Assembly: GCF_024495425.1 (NCBI RefSeq)
Contig: NZ_JANHJR010000002.1
Coordinates: 1 to 64,000 of the forward strand
Direction of reading: 5' to 3'
Length of the DNA: 64,000 bases
From: Haloarchaeobius litoreus
Lineage (GTDB): Archaea > Halobacteriota > Halobacteria > Halobacteriales > Natrialbaceae
Shown: piece by piece, positions 8,018 through 17,149 of the stretch
Position numbering within the stretch: the stretch's first letter is position 1
Layout: every line of letters begins with the position of its first letter
The notes under the pieces: generated by a model
What the model was told of the DNA's origin: nothing
The model's database searches: none
What the model saw: the letters and a program-made list of their open reading frames with translations, nothing else
Position numbers and translations under genes: made by a program

Positions 8018-8341
8018 ATGGCAACGGAACTGCGCGTGCTGGACGACGGCGCGTGGATCAGCGTCGACAACCAGCGGCGGGTGCCCAACAGCGACATCTG
8101 GCCCCTCGCAGTCACCGACTTCTGTCCCTGCGAGACGGCCCACGTCGTGCTGGAGGCGTTCACCGACGTGGGCGTCGACCGGGACGGCGTCGCGGTGCAG
8201 GCGGTCGGGCAGTGCATCGACTGCGGCACCGAGGGCGCGCTGGACTGGCTCGCCGTCGGCCGGGTGCGAGACGGCGCGTTCTACCCGTACGACCCGGGCG
8301 CGCTGCGGGCGCGGCTCGAACCCGGAAACAATCTCCGGTGA
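8018..8341 (+). CDS. Hypothetical protein with paired cysteines
   Basis: A 107-residue protein beginning MATELRVLDDGAWISVDNQ. It carries a CPC pair (about residue 34) and a CIDC pair (about 67) that could hold a zinc ion, with intervening segment ETAHVVLEAFTDVGVDRDGV. I recognise the general style of conserved haloarchaeal proteins but no named family. It stands 66 bases before the nitrite/sulfite reductase gene on the same strand, so co-transcription is possible. The start at 8018 was chosen because upstream codons are basic and Pro/Arg-rich, unlike the acidic mature sequence. Confidence 0.65.
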   Translation: MATELRVLDDGAWISVDNQRRVPNSDIWPLAVTDFCPCETAHVVLEAFTDVGVDRDGVAVQAVGQCIDCGTEGALDWLAVGRVRDGAFYPYDPGALRARLEPGNNLR

Positions 8342-8407
8342 CGGCGAGCACCGGGGGAACCTGACGCGGTGCGCGGCGGTATAGGAGTGGCTGTCGTAGG
8401 CCGTTCC

Positions 8408-10186
8408 ATGCCGACCGACGTGGAACAGTGGAAGTCCGAGGTCTACGGCACGGACATCCGCGAGCACATCGAGCGATTCGCCGAGACGGGCTGGGAGTCG
8501 ATTCCGGAGGACGAGCGCGACGCCTGGTTCGAGCGCTTCAAGTGGTACGGCCTGTACCACCAGCGCGCCGGCCAGGAGTCCTACTTCATGATGCGCATCG
8601 GACCGCCGAACGGCGTGCTCGAACCGGGCCAGTTCCGGACCGTCGCCGAGATCGCCAGGGAGTACTCGACCGGCCCCGCCGAGAACCCCGAGTTCGGCAA
8701 CGGCTGGCTCGACGTGACGACGAGACAGGCCATCCAGCTCCACTGGATCAACATCGAGGACGTCCCCGCGATCTTCGACGAACTGGAGGCGAGCGGGCTC
8801 ACGACCATGCAGGCCTGTGGCGACTCCTGGCGCAACATCGTCGGCTGCCCGGTCGCCGGGAAGGACGAGCACGAGCACGTCGACGCGCTGCCCACCATCC
8901 ACGAGCTGAACGACCGGTTCAAGGGCAACGCCGAGCACTCGAACCTCCCCCGGAAGTGGAAGGTCAGCGTGACGGGCTGCCGCGAGGGCTGCGGCCAGGG
9001 CGACATCAACGACCTCGCCCTCGAACCCGCGACGAAGACCATCGACGGCGAGGAGCGCGAGGGGTTCAACGTCCGCGTCGGGGGCGGCCTCGCCCGGAAC
9101 GAGCCGCGATTCGCCCGCGACATCGACGTGTTCGTCACGCCGGAGCAGGCCGCCGACGTCGCCGGCGGCATCTCCGCGCTGTTCCGCGAGCACGGCGACC
9201 GCGAGAACCGCTACAACGCCCGCATCAAGTTCCTCGTCGACGAGTGGGGCCCCGAGAAGCTCCGCCGGGTCCTCCAGGAGGAGTTCGTCGACTTCGAGCT
9301 CCACACCGCCGGCGAGGACCTGCGCTCTCAGTACAGCTACAACGCCGGCGAGGCCGCCGGCAAGCACGACCACGTCGGCGTCCACGACCAGCCCGACGGG
9401 AACAACTACGTCGGCCTGAACGTCCTCGTCGGCCGCATCGGCGCGGACGACGCGCTCGCGCTCGCCGACGCCGCCGACGAGCACGGCTCCGGCGAGGTCC
9501 GGCTCACCCAGCGCCAGAACGTCGTCCTCACCGACGTCCCCGACGAGGACGTCGACGACCTGCTCGGAGAGCCCGCGCTGGAGCACTACTCGCCGGACCC
9601 GCACCCGTTCATGCGTGGCTCCATCGCCTGCACCGGCACGGAGTTCTGCTCGCTCTCCATCGTCGAGACGAAGAACCGGCAGGTGCGCTACGCGCGCTGG
9701 CTGAAGGAGCACGTCGAGCTCCCCGACGGCGTCGAGGACTTCCACATCCACCTCTCGGGCTGCACGGCGTCCTGCGCCCAGCCCCAGATTGCGGACATCT
9801 CCCTCCGTGGCATGAAGACCCGGAAGGACGGCGAGCCCGTCGAGGCGCTCGACATCGGGCTCGGCGGCGGTCTCGGCGAGGAGCCCCAGTTCGCCTCGTG
9901 GGTCACCGAGCGCGTGCCCGCCGACGAGGTGCCCGGTGCCATCCGGAACCTGCTCGCGAACTTCGAGGCCCAGCGCGAGGACGAGCGCCAGAGCTTCCGC
10001 GAGTTCGTCGCCGCGCGCGAGGACGACGAGCTGGCCGAACTCGTCGAGCCCGAGGAGACGAGCTACGACGACCCGTTCATGCACAACACGAAGCGGACGT
10101 GGTACCCCTACGCCGACGAGGACTCGCTCGACGACTCGCCCGCACCGGCGTCGCCCGACGGCACGCCGCTGTCGGCCGACGACTGA
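8408..10186 (+). CDS. nirA: Ferredoxin-dependent nitrite/sulfite reductase (siroheme, 4Fe-4S)
   Basis: A 592-residue enzyme with the duplicated nitrite/sulfite reductase half-domain layout. The siroheme-[4Fe-4S] ligands are Cys408 and Cys414 (CTGTEFC) and Cys452 and Cys456 (CTASC). The first half carries WKVSVTGCREGCGQGDIND. Such enzymes reduce nitrite to ammonium or sulfite to sulfide with six electrons from ferredoxin; the length and the N-terminal region favour the assimilatory nitrite reductase (NirA/NasD type) of haloarchaea. No nitrate reductase or transporter gene is adjacent, so sulfite remains possible. The C-terminal 20 residues are acidic and Pro-rich. The start at ATG 8408 fits the usual family N-terminus. 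Confidence 0.88.
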   Translation: MPTDVEQWKSEVYGTDIREHIERFAETGWESIPEDERDAWFERFKWYGLYHQRAGQESYFMMRIGPPNGVLEPGQFRTVAEIAREYSTGPAENPEFGNGWLDVTTRQAIQLHWINIEDVPAIFDELEASGLTTMQACGDSWRNIVGCPVAGKDEHEHVDALPTIHELNDRFKGNAEHSNLPRKWKVSVTGCREGCGQGDINDLALEPATKTIDGEEREGFNVRVGGGLARNEPRFARDIDVFVTPEQAADVAGGISALFREHGDRENRYNARIKFLVDEWGPEKLRRVLQEEFVDFELHTAGEDLRSQYSYNAGEAAGKHDHVGVHDQPDGNNYVGLNVLVGRIGADDALALADAADEHGSGEVRLTQRQNVVLTDVPDEDVDDLLGEPALEHYSPDPHPFMRGSIACTGTEFCSLSIVETKNRQVRYARWLKEHVELPDGVEDFHIHLSGCTASCAQPQIADISLRGMKTRKDGEPVEALDIGLGGGLGEEPQFASWVTERVPADEVPGAIRNLLANFEAQREDERQSFREFVAAREDDELAELVEPEETSYDDPFMHNTKRTWYPYADEDSLDDSPAPASPDGTPLSADD

Positions 10187-10286
10187 GGCGGCACGCTGTC
10201 GGTTTCGGATTCACGGACCCGACTCTGAACGCGATACCAGTCATCGGGTTCGTACAAACCACATCGCCGTCACTACTACTCCACCC

Positions 10287-11273
10287 TCACTGCCCCGGGA
10301 ACAGCAGCAGCCGCCCGCCGAGGAACGCGAAGTACGCGACGATGAGGGCGAACCCCTCCCGGCGGTCGAAGTCGCCGCCGGTCCCGTACCGGAGCCAGAC
10401 GAGCAGGCCGACACCGGCGACGAGTTTCACCGGCAGGTCCCAGTAGACGACCACGGGCGGGACCGCGTAGCCAGAGATGGCCCCGCCGAGCCCGAGCGCG
10501 AGCAGCGGGTTGACGATGTTGCTCCCGACGAGCGTGCCGACGGCGAGGTCGGGCGAGCGACGGCGCAGCCCCTCGAAGACGGTCGAGAGCTCGGGGAGCG
10601 CAGCGGCCAGTCCGATGGTGACGACGCCGACGATGGAGCCGCCGAGTCGCAGGGCCTCGACGACGACCTCGACGGCGGCGATGACGACGTACGCGCTCGC
10701 GACCACACCGACGAGTCCACCAACCACGAGCGCGCTGTCGCGGGCGATCCGGCGGCTCTCGCGCTCTACGGGGACGCCCACGCGCTCCCGATTGTTGACG
10801 GCCCAGTAGGTGTAGCCGAGGTAGACGAGGACGAGCAGTCCGCCGTCGAGCCGGGAGAGCGTCCCGTCCCACGCGACCGCGAGCACGAGCACGAAGGCGG
10901 CGAGCATCGGAACGTACGTCGTCTTCAGGAAGCGCGGTCGAGGGCGGTAGCGGCCGTAGCCGACGAGGAACATCCCGAACAGGAGCAGCTGCTGCGTGGT
11001 CGACGAGCCCATGTTGCCGCCGAGCACCGTCGCCGAGGCGACCTCGTAGTCGAGCGTGCCGCCGAGGATGCCCAGCGAGGCGATGACGTGTGCGGCGGTC
11101 TCGGGCAGACTCGTCCCGACGGCGACGACGGTCAGCCCGACGACCACGTCCGGCACGTCGTAGTGGATGGCGATGCGCGTCACCGCGCTGACGACCGTCT
11201 GTGCGCTCCTGACCAGGACGGCCAGCGCGACGGCGCTCGCGAGGACCGCGAGTGGGACGCTCTGCTCGACCAT
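10287..11273 (-). CDS. Sodium/calcium exchanger family protein
   Basis: A 328-residue membrane protein of the cation/calcium exchanger (CaCA) superfamily, with two inverted halves. The alpha-repeat motifs are visible as VVAVGTSLPETAAHVIASL (about 48-66) and TIGLAAALPELSTVFEGL with LVGSNIVNPL in the second half. About ten helices are predicted. It should exchange Ca2+ or another cation against Na+ or H+ across the cytoplasmic membrane. The GTSLPE motif is canonical, while the second copy reads AALPE instead of GTSxPE, a mild deviation. It is convergent with the reductase gene. The ATG at 11273 follows the expected N-terminus. Confidence 0.85.
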   Translation of the reverse strand: MVEQSVPLAVLASAVALAVLVRSAQTVVSAVTRIAIHYDVPDVVVGLTVVAVGTSLPETAAHVIASLGILGGTLDYEVASATVLGGNMGSSTTQQLLLFGMFLVGYGRYRPRPRFLKTTYVPMLAAFVLVLAVAWDGTLSRLDGGLLVLVYLGYTYWAVNNRERVGVPVERESRRIARDSALVVGGLVGVVASAYVVIAAVEVVVEALRLGGSIVGVVTIGLAAALPELSTVFEGLRRRSPDLAVGTLVGSNIVNPLLALGLGGAISGYAVPPVVVYWDLPVKLVAGVGLLVWLRYGTGGDFDRREGFALIVAYFAFLGGRLLLFPGQ

Positions 11274-11396
11274 GGCCGGGCAATCGAAGGCAGGGGTCAA
11301 GTGTGTTGTCGATGCCGCGACGGTCGCGGCGTCCCGGACAGCGGCCGTCGTTGTCGGGAGCACGCCCGCTAAGTGCCTCGCCGCACTCCATCGGGT

Positions 11397-11684
11397 ATGG
11401 CCGACCGACTGCTGAAGGTGAACGCCTACACCACCCTCGACCTCGTCGACGCGACGGTGCGCGGCCACGACTTCGCCGAGGAGGTGTTCGCGGTGTGCAA
11501 CGCGACCGCGGCGAGAGAGTCGCCCGACCACGTCAAGCTGCAGTTCGAGCTCGACAACATGACCGAGGACGTCCTGCCGGCGCACACGGAGGAGCTGCAG
11601 CTCACCCCCGAGCAGGCCCGCACGCTCGCTTCGGCGCTGGTGGAGCAGGCGGACCGGGTCGAGGCGACCGGCGACGGGTCGTAG
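11397..11684 (+). CDS. DUF6360-like conserved haloarchaeal protein
   Basis: A 95-residue acidic protein starting MADRLLKVNAYTTLDLVDA with conserved segments VCNATAARESPDHVKLQFEL and LTPEQARTLASALVEQAD. This pattern matches what I recall of family DUF6360, which is restricted to haloarchaea and has no known function. It is transcribed divergently from the cation exchanger. Start chosen at ATG 11397. Confidence 0.7.
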   Translation: MADRLLKVNAYTTLDLVDATVRGHDFAEEVFAVCNATAARESPDHVKLQFELDNMTEDVLPAHTEELQLTPEQARTLASALVEQADRVEATGDGS

Positions 11685-11709
11685 TTGGGACGAACGACGG
11701 CGACTCGCG

Positions 11710-12300
11710 TCAGTCGAAGCAGGCGACAGTGATGCCCTCTTCCATCGGGTCCGGCTCCGTCCCGGCGTCCCGCCGGCCCCTCGCGTGGGCGCGGACCGCG
11801 ACCGACGCGTCGACGTAGTAGACGGCGACGTTCGTCGGTGAGTCCGCGATCACGCCGTCGCGGAGGGTGTAGTGGTACCGGTACTCGACGCCGGCGACCC
11901 CGGCGTCGTCCGGGGCGTTCTCGGTCCACGTCTCGTCGGTAGTGAAGCCGAACTCGACGAGGTCCCCGCCGTGTTCCCGGACCAGACCGTTCCGCCGGAA
12001 CGCACGCTCGAACGACTCGGCGAAACCGGTCAGGTCGCTCTCGTCGGTGCGGTCCGGCGGCGGTCCGGGGTACGACGCGGGCGCGACGGCGTCGGGCTCG
12101 TTCGACTCGCCGGTGGTCGGTCGCGTCACCTCGAAGCAGTCGGGCTCGGCTGTGCGCTGCGTCGTTGGAGCGGTCGTTCGGGTGGTGGTCGCCGGCGTCT
12201 GGCCGGCACCGTCGTCGGCGTCGCCGCCGAGGAGGCAGCCACCGAGCGCGCCCGTCAGTCCGAGCGCGCCCGCCTGGAGGAGGGCTCTGCGGGCTGGCAT
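11710..12300 (-). CDS. Predicted Tat lipoprotein, unknown function
   Basis: A 196-residue protein with a Tat-type lipoprotein signal: RRALLQ, hydrophobic stretch AGALGLTGALGGC (lipobox Cys about residue 22). A Thr-rich linker (about 35-55) follows, typical of haloarchaeal surface lipoproteins, then a globular domain of about 135 residues (FAESFERAFRRNGLVREHG ... VEYRYHYTLRDGV). No enzyme motif is apparent. It is convergent with the DUF6360-like gene and downstream of the anion transporter on the same strand. Confidence 0.75.
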   Translation of the reverse strand: MPARRALLQAGALGLTGALGGCLLGGDADDGAGQTPATTTRTTAPTTQRTAEPDCFEVTRPTTGESNEPDAVAPASYPGPPPDRTDESDLTGFAESFERAFRRNGLVREHGGDLVEFGFTTDETWTENAPDDAGVAGVEYRYHYTLRDGVIADSPTNVAVYYVDASVAVRAHARGRRDAGTEPDPMEEGITVACFD

Positions 12301-12435
12301 CGTCCGCCGGTTTCGGGTCCGGGGGTAAGTGCTTTGTCCGGGGGAGCTACGGACGGGCAGCCGTCGCCGCAAGCTGCACCCGTCGTTGCCCACACGGATT
12401 ATGGGATACAGTCCAACCTCCGGGTGATGGACACC

Positions 12436-13983
12436 TCACCCGAGCACGACCGGCCAAAGCACGCGGATCAGGAGGTACGCCAGCCCCGTCGTGATGAGGA
12501 TGACGACGACGTCGAGGAGGATACCGGCCCGGAGCATGTGCTCGCGATCGACGTAGCCCGCCCCGAAGACGATGGCGTTCGGCGGTGTCGCGACCGGCAA
12601 CGCGAAGCCGTAGCTCGCGGCGATGGCACCCGTGACGGCCAGGAACACCGACGTGAGCTCGCTCGATGCCCCGACGGCACCGGCGTACGCCGGGCCGACG
12701 TTGATGAGCAGGGGGGCGAGGATGGCCGCCATCGCGGTGTTCGACGCCAGCTCGCCGACCAGAACCGTCATCGTGACGATGACGAGCAGCAGCACCACGA
12801 GCGGCGTCCCCGTCAGCGCGTTCAGTGTGACGTCCGCGAGCCAGACCGTCGCGTTCGTGTCGGCGAGTCCGTTCGCCAGCGAGATGCCGCCGCCGAGGAG
12901 GATGAGCGTCCCCCAGTCGATGTCCGTCAGGTCGTCCCAGGCGACCGACTCGGTGACGACCAGCGTCGGAATCGCCAGCAGTGCGACCAGCACGTAGTAC
13001 AGCACGCCCGCGTGTCCGGTGGTCCCGAACACGGTCTCGCCCGCCCCGCCGAAGAGCGTCACGTACCACTGCTCCGGGAGCACGCCGTCGAACGCGGCCT
13101 CGAAGCCCCCGAGCAGCCACAGCAGGGCGGTCGACCCGAAGATCGCGACGGTGCGGCGTGCCGCGGGCGACAGCGGCCCCATCGACCGAAGCTGTTCCCG
13201 GGCCTGTTCTCGCGCCCGGGTCACGTCGTACCGCCGCGGCGGGTAGACGACGTACGTGAGGAGTACCCACGCGACCGGGAGCGTGACGACGACCATCGGC
13301 AGGCCGATCGCGAGCCACTCGACGAAGGTGATCTCGAAGTCGAGCAGCTCGTTCAGCTGCCCGACGACGATGGCGTTCGGCGGCGTCCCGATCAGCGTCC
13401 CGACGCCACCGAGGCTGGCGGCGTAGGCCACCCCGAGCAGCATCCCGACCTGGAGGTTCGTGGCGTCGTCGTCGTCCGTGGACTCCACCGCCGCCAGGTC
13501 GGTCACGCTCTCGACGATGCCGAGCACGATCGGGACCATCATCGCGACCGTCGCCGTGTTCGAGATGACCATCGAGAGCAGGGCCGTCGCGACCATGACG
13601 CCGAGCACGAGCCCCCGCGCCGACGTGCCGAAGCGGACGAGTATCGCGAGGGCGATCCGCCGGTCGACGTCGTGTCGCTGGAGCGCCTCGGCGAACATGA
13701 ACCCGGCGAGCAGCAGGAAGATGACCGGGTCGGCGAAGCCCGCCACCGCGTCGCCGAAGTCGGAGTAGACACCGAACAGCGTCAGGAGGATCGGGACCGT
13801 CAGGGCCGTCAACGGCAGCGGGATCGCACCGGTCACCCAGAGCACCGCCGCGAACACCATCGTCGCGACCGCGTACTGGCCGGCGACCGTGAGCGTGCTG
13901 TCCGTGGGTACCGTCGCTACGATCGCCGTGAGGAGGACGGCGAGCACGAGCGCCACCCGGCGCGAGCCCAGTATCGACGTCAT
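12436..13983 (-). CDS. SLC13/DASS family anion:Na+ symporter
   Basis: A 515-residue membrane protein with the two-fold inverted repeat of the divalent-anion:Na+ symporter family (SLC13, ArsB/NhaD superfamily). Signature elements are VTGAIPLPLTALTVPILL near the N-terminus, the two substrate/sodium loops SNTATVAMMVPI (about 135) and SNTAMAAILAPLL (about 425), and PPNAIV motifs following both. Substrates of relatives are succinate, citrate, malate or sulfate; none is specified here. The start at ATG 13983 was preferred because upstream codons are not transmembrane and look non-coding. Confidence 0.88.
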   Translation of the reverse strand: MTSILGSRRVALVLAVLLTAIVATVPTDSTLTVAGQYAVATMVFAAVLWVTGAIPLPLTALTVPILLTLFGVYSDFGDAVAGFADPVIFLLLAGFMFAEALQRHDVDRRIALAILVRFGTSARGLVLGVMVATALLSMVISNTATVAMMVPIVLGIVESVTDLAAVESTDDDDATNLQVGMLLGVAYAASLGGVGTLIGTPPNAIVVGQLNELLDFEITFVEWLAIGLPMVVVTLPVAWVLLTYVVYPPRRYDVTRAREQAREQLRSMGPLSPAARRTVAIFGSTALLWLLGGFEAAFDGVLPEQWYVTLFGGAGETVFGTTGHAGVLYYVLVALLAIPTLVVTESVAWDDLTDIDWGTLILLGGGISLANGLADTNATVWLADVTLNALTGTPLVVLLLVIVTMTVLVGELASNTAMAAILAPLLINVGPAYAGAVGASSELTSVFLAVTGAIAASYGFALPVATPPNAIVFGAGYVDREHMLRAGILLDVVVILITTGLAYLLIRVLWPVVLG

Positions 13984-14291
13984 CGAACCTACCCGTGTGT
14001 TCCTCACCGAGGTGTTGGTCTTAGTTGTACGGTACGCCGGGTCGCCTGCGGACACAGCTGGTGCCCGTGTGGTGACCTTGAGCGGCGCGTGATCACTACA
14101 GCGAAACCCAGCGTGGTCATACCAGCAATCGACGGGATTCAACTCGTATGACGCACTCAACGAGAAGCGAATGCGCCTGATCGTTCGTCGGCTGGGTCAG
14201 CAATCGTTCATCCACCGAGTAGGTGGGACGTTCCGGTGACGACGCTGACACCCCGAAGAAGAGGCCAAGCTGTCCCGAACGGGTCTCTCCG
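13984..14291. other. Intergenic region, no supported gene
   Basis: This 308-base stretch separates the anion transporter and the halogenase-like gene. A short open stretch around 14130-14240 reads as a basic peptide (for example MRLIVRRLGQQSFIHRVGG) but has no start context or family match, so it may be a decayed coding fragment. The base composition is more AT-rich than upstream. Nothing else is seen. Confidence 0.35.
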
Positions 14292-16001
14292 TCAGGCCAT
14301 CTCGGGGACGGTGAAGTCGAAGAGGTTCGCTCGGAGGCGATTCGGAGACTCGGTTTTCCCCCACTCGATGAGTGCCCCGACCAGTTCGGGATTCGAGAAG
14401 TCGACGTGTCGCGCCCGCTCGTCGCCCCAGTCGTAGACGTGCTTCGGGAGCCAGTCCGCCTGGCGCATCTCCACGAACATCCGGTCGGCGGCTTCGGACG
14501 CACTCGTCTCTCCATCCCTGTAGGCATCGAGCACGTCAGCCATCGTCCGGTGTATCTCCTCTTTCTCTGTGACGAACGGTGCGCCGTCACCTGGCGGTGA
14601 CTCCTGAAGGAGCGAGTCGAACGCGGTCGTCTCCCCCGATTCGAGGTAGTTGAAGCAGTGACGCTGGATGTAGAGGTCGTGGAACAGGACCTGTCCCAGC
14701 CACATCTGCGTCCACGCGTTCCAGAGCCGGAACTCGCCCATCGACTTGTACGCGTTGCTGATGAGGCGGTCGTTGTTCGCGAGTTGTCGATGGTGCATCT
14801 CGTCGATAGGCGCGAAGCGGTCGGCCGAGAAGTCGCCGTCCTCGAACGCATCCAACAGGAGGTTGGTCGAGACGAAGACGGACTCGAAGGTGTTGACCAG
14901 GCCGATCGCGTAGAGTGGGTCGACGAACCCGTAGGTGTTGTTGGTCAGGTAGTGGCGGTGACCCGACGACCGGCTGGCGCTGCGCTGGAGCCGACCGGTC
15001 CGGACCCACGGCATCACCGGCTCTGCCGAGTCGAGATGACGCTGGATGTCCGGGAACTCGGCGAGGAGTCGCCGGGCCTCCGTTTCGGCGTCGACAGACT
15101 CGTCGACGGGGTGCTCGTCCCGGTCCAGTACCAGACCGACGCTGGCCTTCGTCGCCTCGGACCGCTCGAAGTTGTCGAAGGGGATGATCCACATCCACCC
15201 GCCGTCGAAGACGTGGTGGAGCGTCCCGTCGTGGAGACGGTTGGATTGCCCGGGGCGGGCGTCTGCCGCAAGCAGCTCGTCGAACGGAGTCAGGCCTTCG
15301 ACGTGCGTGAATATCGCGCGGGAATCTGTCTCCAGCTCCGGAGCGTCCTCTCGATATCCCATCTCGTCTGCGAGAACTGAATTCCCCCCGGTCCCGTCGA
15401 CGTGGAACGTCGCGTCGATGACGCCACGGTCGGTCGTCACCGTCACCTCGTCCTGCCCGATGTCCACGTCGGTAATCTCGGTCTCGTCGAGGTACTCCAC
15501 GCCGTAGTTCCGGGCAGATTCGACGAGGTAGTGATCGACGTCCTCGCGTAGCAGGTGACTCTCGCTGTAGAACGGCAGGTTCGGGGGAATCAGCTGGTGG
15601 ACGTGGTCCCCCGTCACGGGGCGGTCCGGTTCGTGATAGGCGAACCCGATCGAGTGTTTGACCCCGCAGGAGGGAGTGATGTTGTCCACGATCTCGTTCG
15701 CGTCACTGAGGTACTGTATCTCCGGAATATCGTGGTACTCCCCGACGATCCACATCCACATCGAACTCTGGGGGAGCATCGCTTCACCGATGGCGAACCG
15801 TGGGTGTGACCCGGCCTCGATCATCGCGACGTCCAGGCCGTGCTTCGCCAGAATCATCGCGGTGGTCGACGCAGACATCCCGGATCCACCGACGACGACG
15901 TCGTAGGGGCCTGATGGCGTCGGACCGCCGTCTGTTCGATACTGGTGTCGTTCGTGCTGTCGAGTACGGCCGGTGGCTGTGTTCGGTCCTGCCCATTGCA
16001 T
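14292..16001 (-). CDS. Flavin-dependent halogenase-like protein
   Basis: A 569-residue flavoprotein. GGSGMSAST (38-46) is the FAD-binding GxGxxG loop, IEAGSHPRFAIGEAMLP (61-77) is the second dinucleotide-binding strand plus the family GE(S/A)xLP motif, and DGTGGNS (202-208) corresponds to the third FAD contact. WMWIIP (269-274) matches the WxWxIP signature of flavin-dependent halogenases, which keeps these enzymes from acting as monooxygenases. Lys115 in GVKHSIGF sits where aliphatic and pyrrole halogenases carry the catalytic lysine that relays HOCl or HOBr. The C-terminal 200 residues are helical. No carrier protein or biosynthetic gene is adjacent. Reduced flavin would come from a reductase elsewhere. 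The substrate is unknown; a plain FAD monooxygenase is the main alternative. Confidence 0.72.
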   Translation of the reverse strand: MQWAGPNTATGRTRQHERHQYRTDGGPTPSGPYDVVVGGSGMSASTTAMILAKHGLDVAMIEAGSHPRFAIGEAMLPQSSMWMWIVGEYHDIPEIQYLSDANEIVDNITPSCGVKHSIGFAYHEPDRPVTGDHVHQLIPPNLPFYSESHLLREDVDHYLVESARNYGVEYLDETEITDVDIGQDEVTVTTDRGVIDATFHVDGTGGNSVLADEMGYREDAPELETDSRAIFTHVEGLTPFDELLAADARPGQSNRLHDGTLHHVFDGGWMWIIPFDNFERSEATKASVGLVLDRDEHPVDESVDAETEARRLLAEFPDIQRHLDSAEPVMPWVRTGRLQRSASRSSGHRHYLTNNTYGFVDPLYAIGLVNTFESVFVSTNLLLDAFEDGDFSADRFAPIDEMHHRQLANNDRLISNAYKSMGEFRLWNAWTQMWLGQVLFHDLYIQRHCFNYLESGETTAFDSLLQESPPGDGAPFVTEKEEIHRTMADVLDAYRDGETSASEAADRMFVEMRQADWLPKHVYDWGDERARHVDFSNPELVGALIEWGKTESPNRLRANLFDFTVPEMA

Positions 16002-16307
16002 GAACAGTTCGACGGACAGGTCACGATTATAGGCATTCGTTGAGACGATGATTCACCCCGTGAGAATCTGTCCAGGCTTGAAACAATTTGACCGCCGACA
16101 CCTGCAATGTGGGCACCATCCCTCCGTGTCAGCTTGCTTCGACTGTCTCTCCCGCGAGCCGGTTTATGGCTCCCTGCTGGGGCGAGGGAACACAGTTCTC
16201 CCTCGGAGATTCTCGATGTCCTGTGAGAGACCCAAGCCCGATGGTACCGGCCCAGACCACGCTCGGACGAACCACGGATATAGCAATCGATGAATTGACG
16301 TCTCTCC

Positions 16308-16360
16308 GGTGAACTGCCTGTTCACCGCTGAACAGCAGGGCGGGTGTGAAACACTAAATC
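16308..16360 (+). promoter_or_regulatory. Palindrome and TATA box of the winged-helix regulator gene
   Basis: A perfect inverted repeat GGTGAAC-TGCCT-GTTCACC lies at 16308-16326, and a TATA-like ACTAAAT at about 16353-16359, 26 bases before the ATG at 16382. The palindrome is just upstream of the TATA element, a position where archaeal regulators activate or repress. The regulator may bind it itself. The wider gap from 16002 to 16381 holds no gene I can support. Confidence 0.55.
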
Positions 16361-16381
16361 GATTGCCCGAAGACGTATCCC

Positions 16382-17149
16382 ATGGACGAATCGGAATCCG
16401 ACGCAGCCATCTCCCTCCTCCGGCGACGACCGGTTCTCTCGGCCTGCTCCGGATCGGCGGTGACGAGACGCCAGCTCACCGAAACCACGGGCATCTCCAG
16501 AGCCACGGTGTACCGGGCAACGGTCGCCCTCGAGGAACGGGGGGTGCTGGAAAGGGCCGACGGTGGCTACCGGACGACCGCACGCGGCGAGGCGCTCCTG
16601 GCCTCGAGTGACCACTTCCTGACGGCCATCGACACGGTAGATCGGATCGTACCGCTCCTCGAACTCGTCGACCATCCCGACCTGACCAGGAACGCACATC
16701 TGCTCGGAGACGCCGAAGTCACCGTCGCCGATGCGTCGAATCCCTACCGCGTCGTCGACCGCGTCACCGAGCGCTTCGAGGAAACGACGCGCTCTCGCGG
16801 TACCATCGCTAGCCCAACCGCGTCCGAGGCGATGAGTCGGGCAAGCCACAGCCTGGCGGACAAAGAACACATCGAGCGAATATTCACAGCCAGCGCGTTA
16901 GAGACTCACGAGACGGTCAGCGGGGACGAGTTTCGTGATGTCATCACGGCCGACTCACTCTCCATCTACGTCGCCGACGACGAGGCGGTCCCGTTCTCGT
17001 TTGCCATCGACGACGATGACGTCACCATCGTCGGCCACGATCCCGCAACAGGGCTTCCGACTGTCCACGTGGAATCGGATCGACCCGCCGCGCGAACGTG
17101 GCTCGAAGGGGTCTACGAGGAGTGCCGTGGGAAGGCGAGACCGATGTAA
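16382..17149 (+). CDS. Winged-helix transcriptional regulator (FilR1-like)
   Basis: A 255-residue haloarchaeal regulator. Residues about 20-75 form a winged helix (SAVTRRQLTETTGISRATVYRATVALEERGVLE). Residues about 100-250 resemble the middle/C-terminal FilR1-type ligand domain found in many archaeal regulators, including a helical ERFEETTRSRGTIASP segment and the VTIVGHDPATGLPTVHVES strand pair. It probably binds DNA as a dimer and senses a small molecule. It is divergent from the halogenase-like gene and the two share a 380-base upstream region, so it is a candidate regulator of it. Confidence 0.75.
   Translation: MDESESDAAISLLRRRPVLSACSGSAVTRRQLTETTGISRATVYRATVALEERGVLERADGGYRTTARGEALLASSDHFLTAIDTVDRIVPLLELVDHPDLTRNAHLLGDAEVTVADASNPYRVVDRVTERFEETTRSRGTIASPTASEAMSRASHSLADKEHIERIFTASALETHETVSGDEFRDVITADSLSIYVADDEAVPFSFAIDDDDVTIVGHDPATGLPTVHVESDRPAARTWLEGVYEECRGKARPM

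Noticed and set aside
7769-10084. A 771-codon open frame on the minus strand
   Set aside because: It is the antisense shadow of the nitrite/sulfite reductase gene; high GC keeps the third frame open. The sense frame has family motifs, the shadow none.
11872-14151. A 759-codon plus-strand frame over the lipoprotein and DASS genes
   Set aside because: Composition is Arg/Asp/His-rich with no domain; both minus-strand genes under it are clear families.
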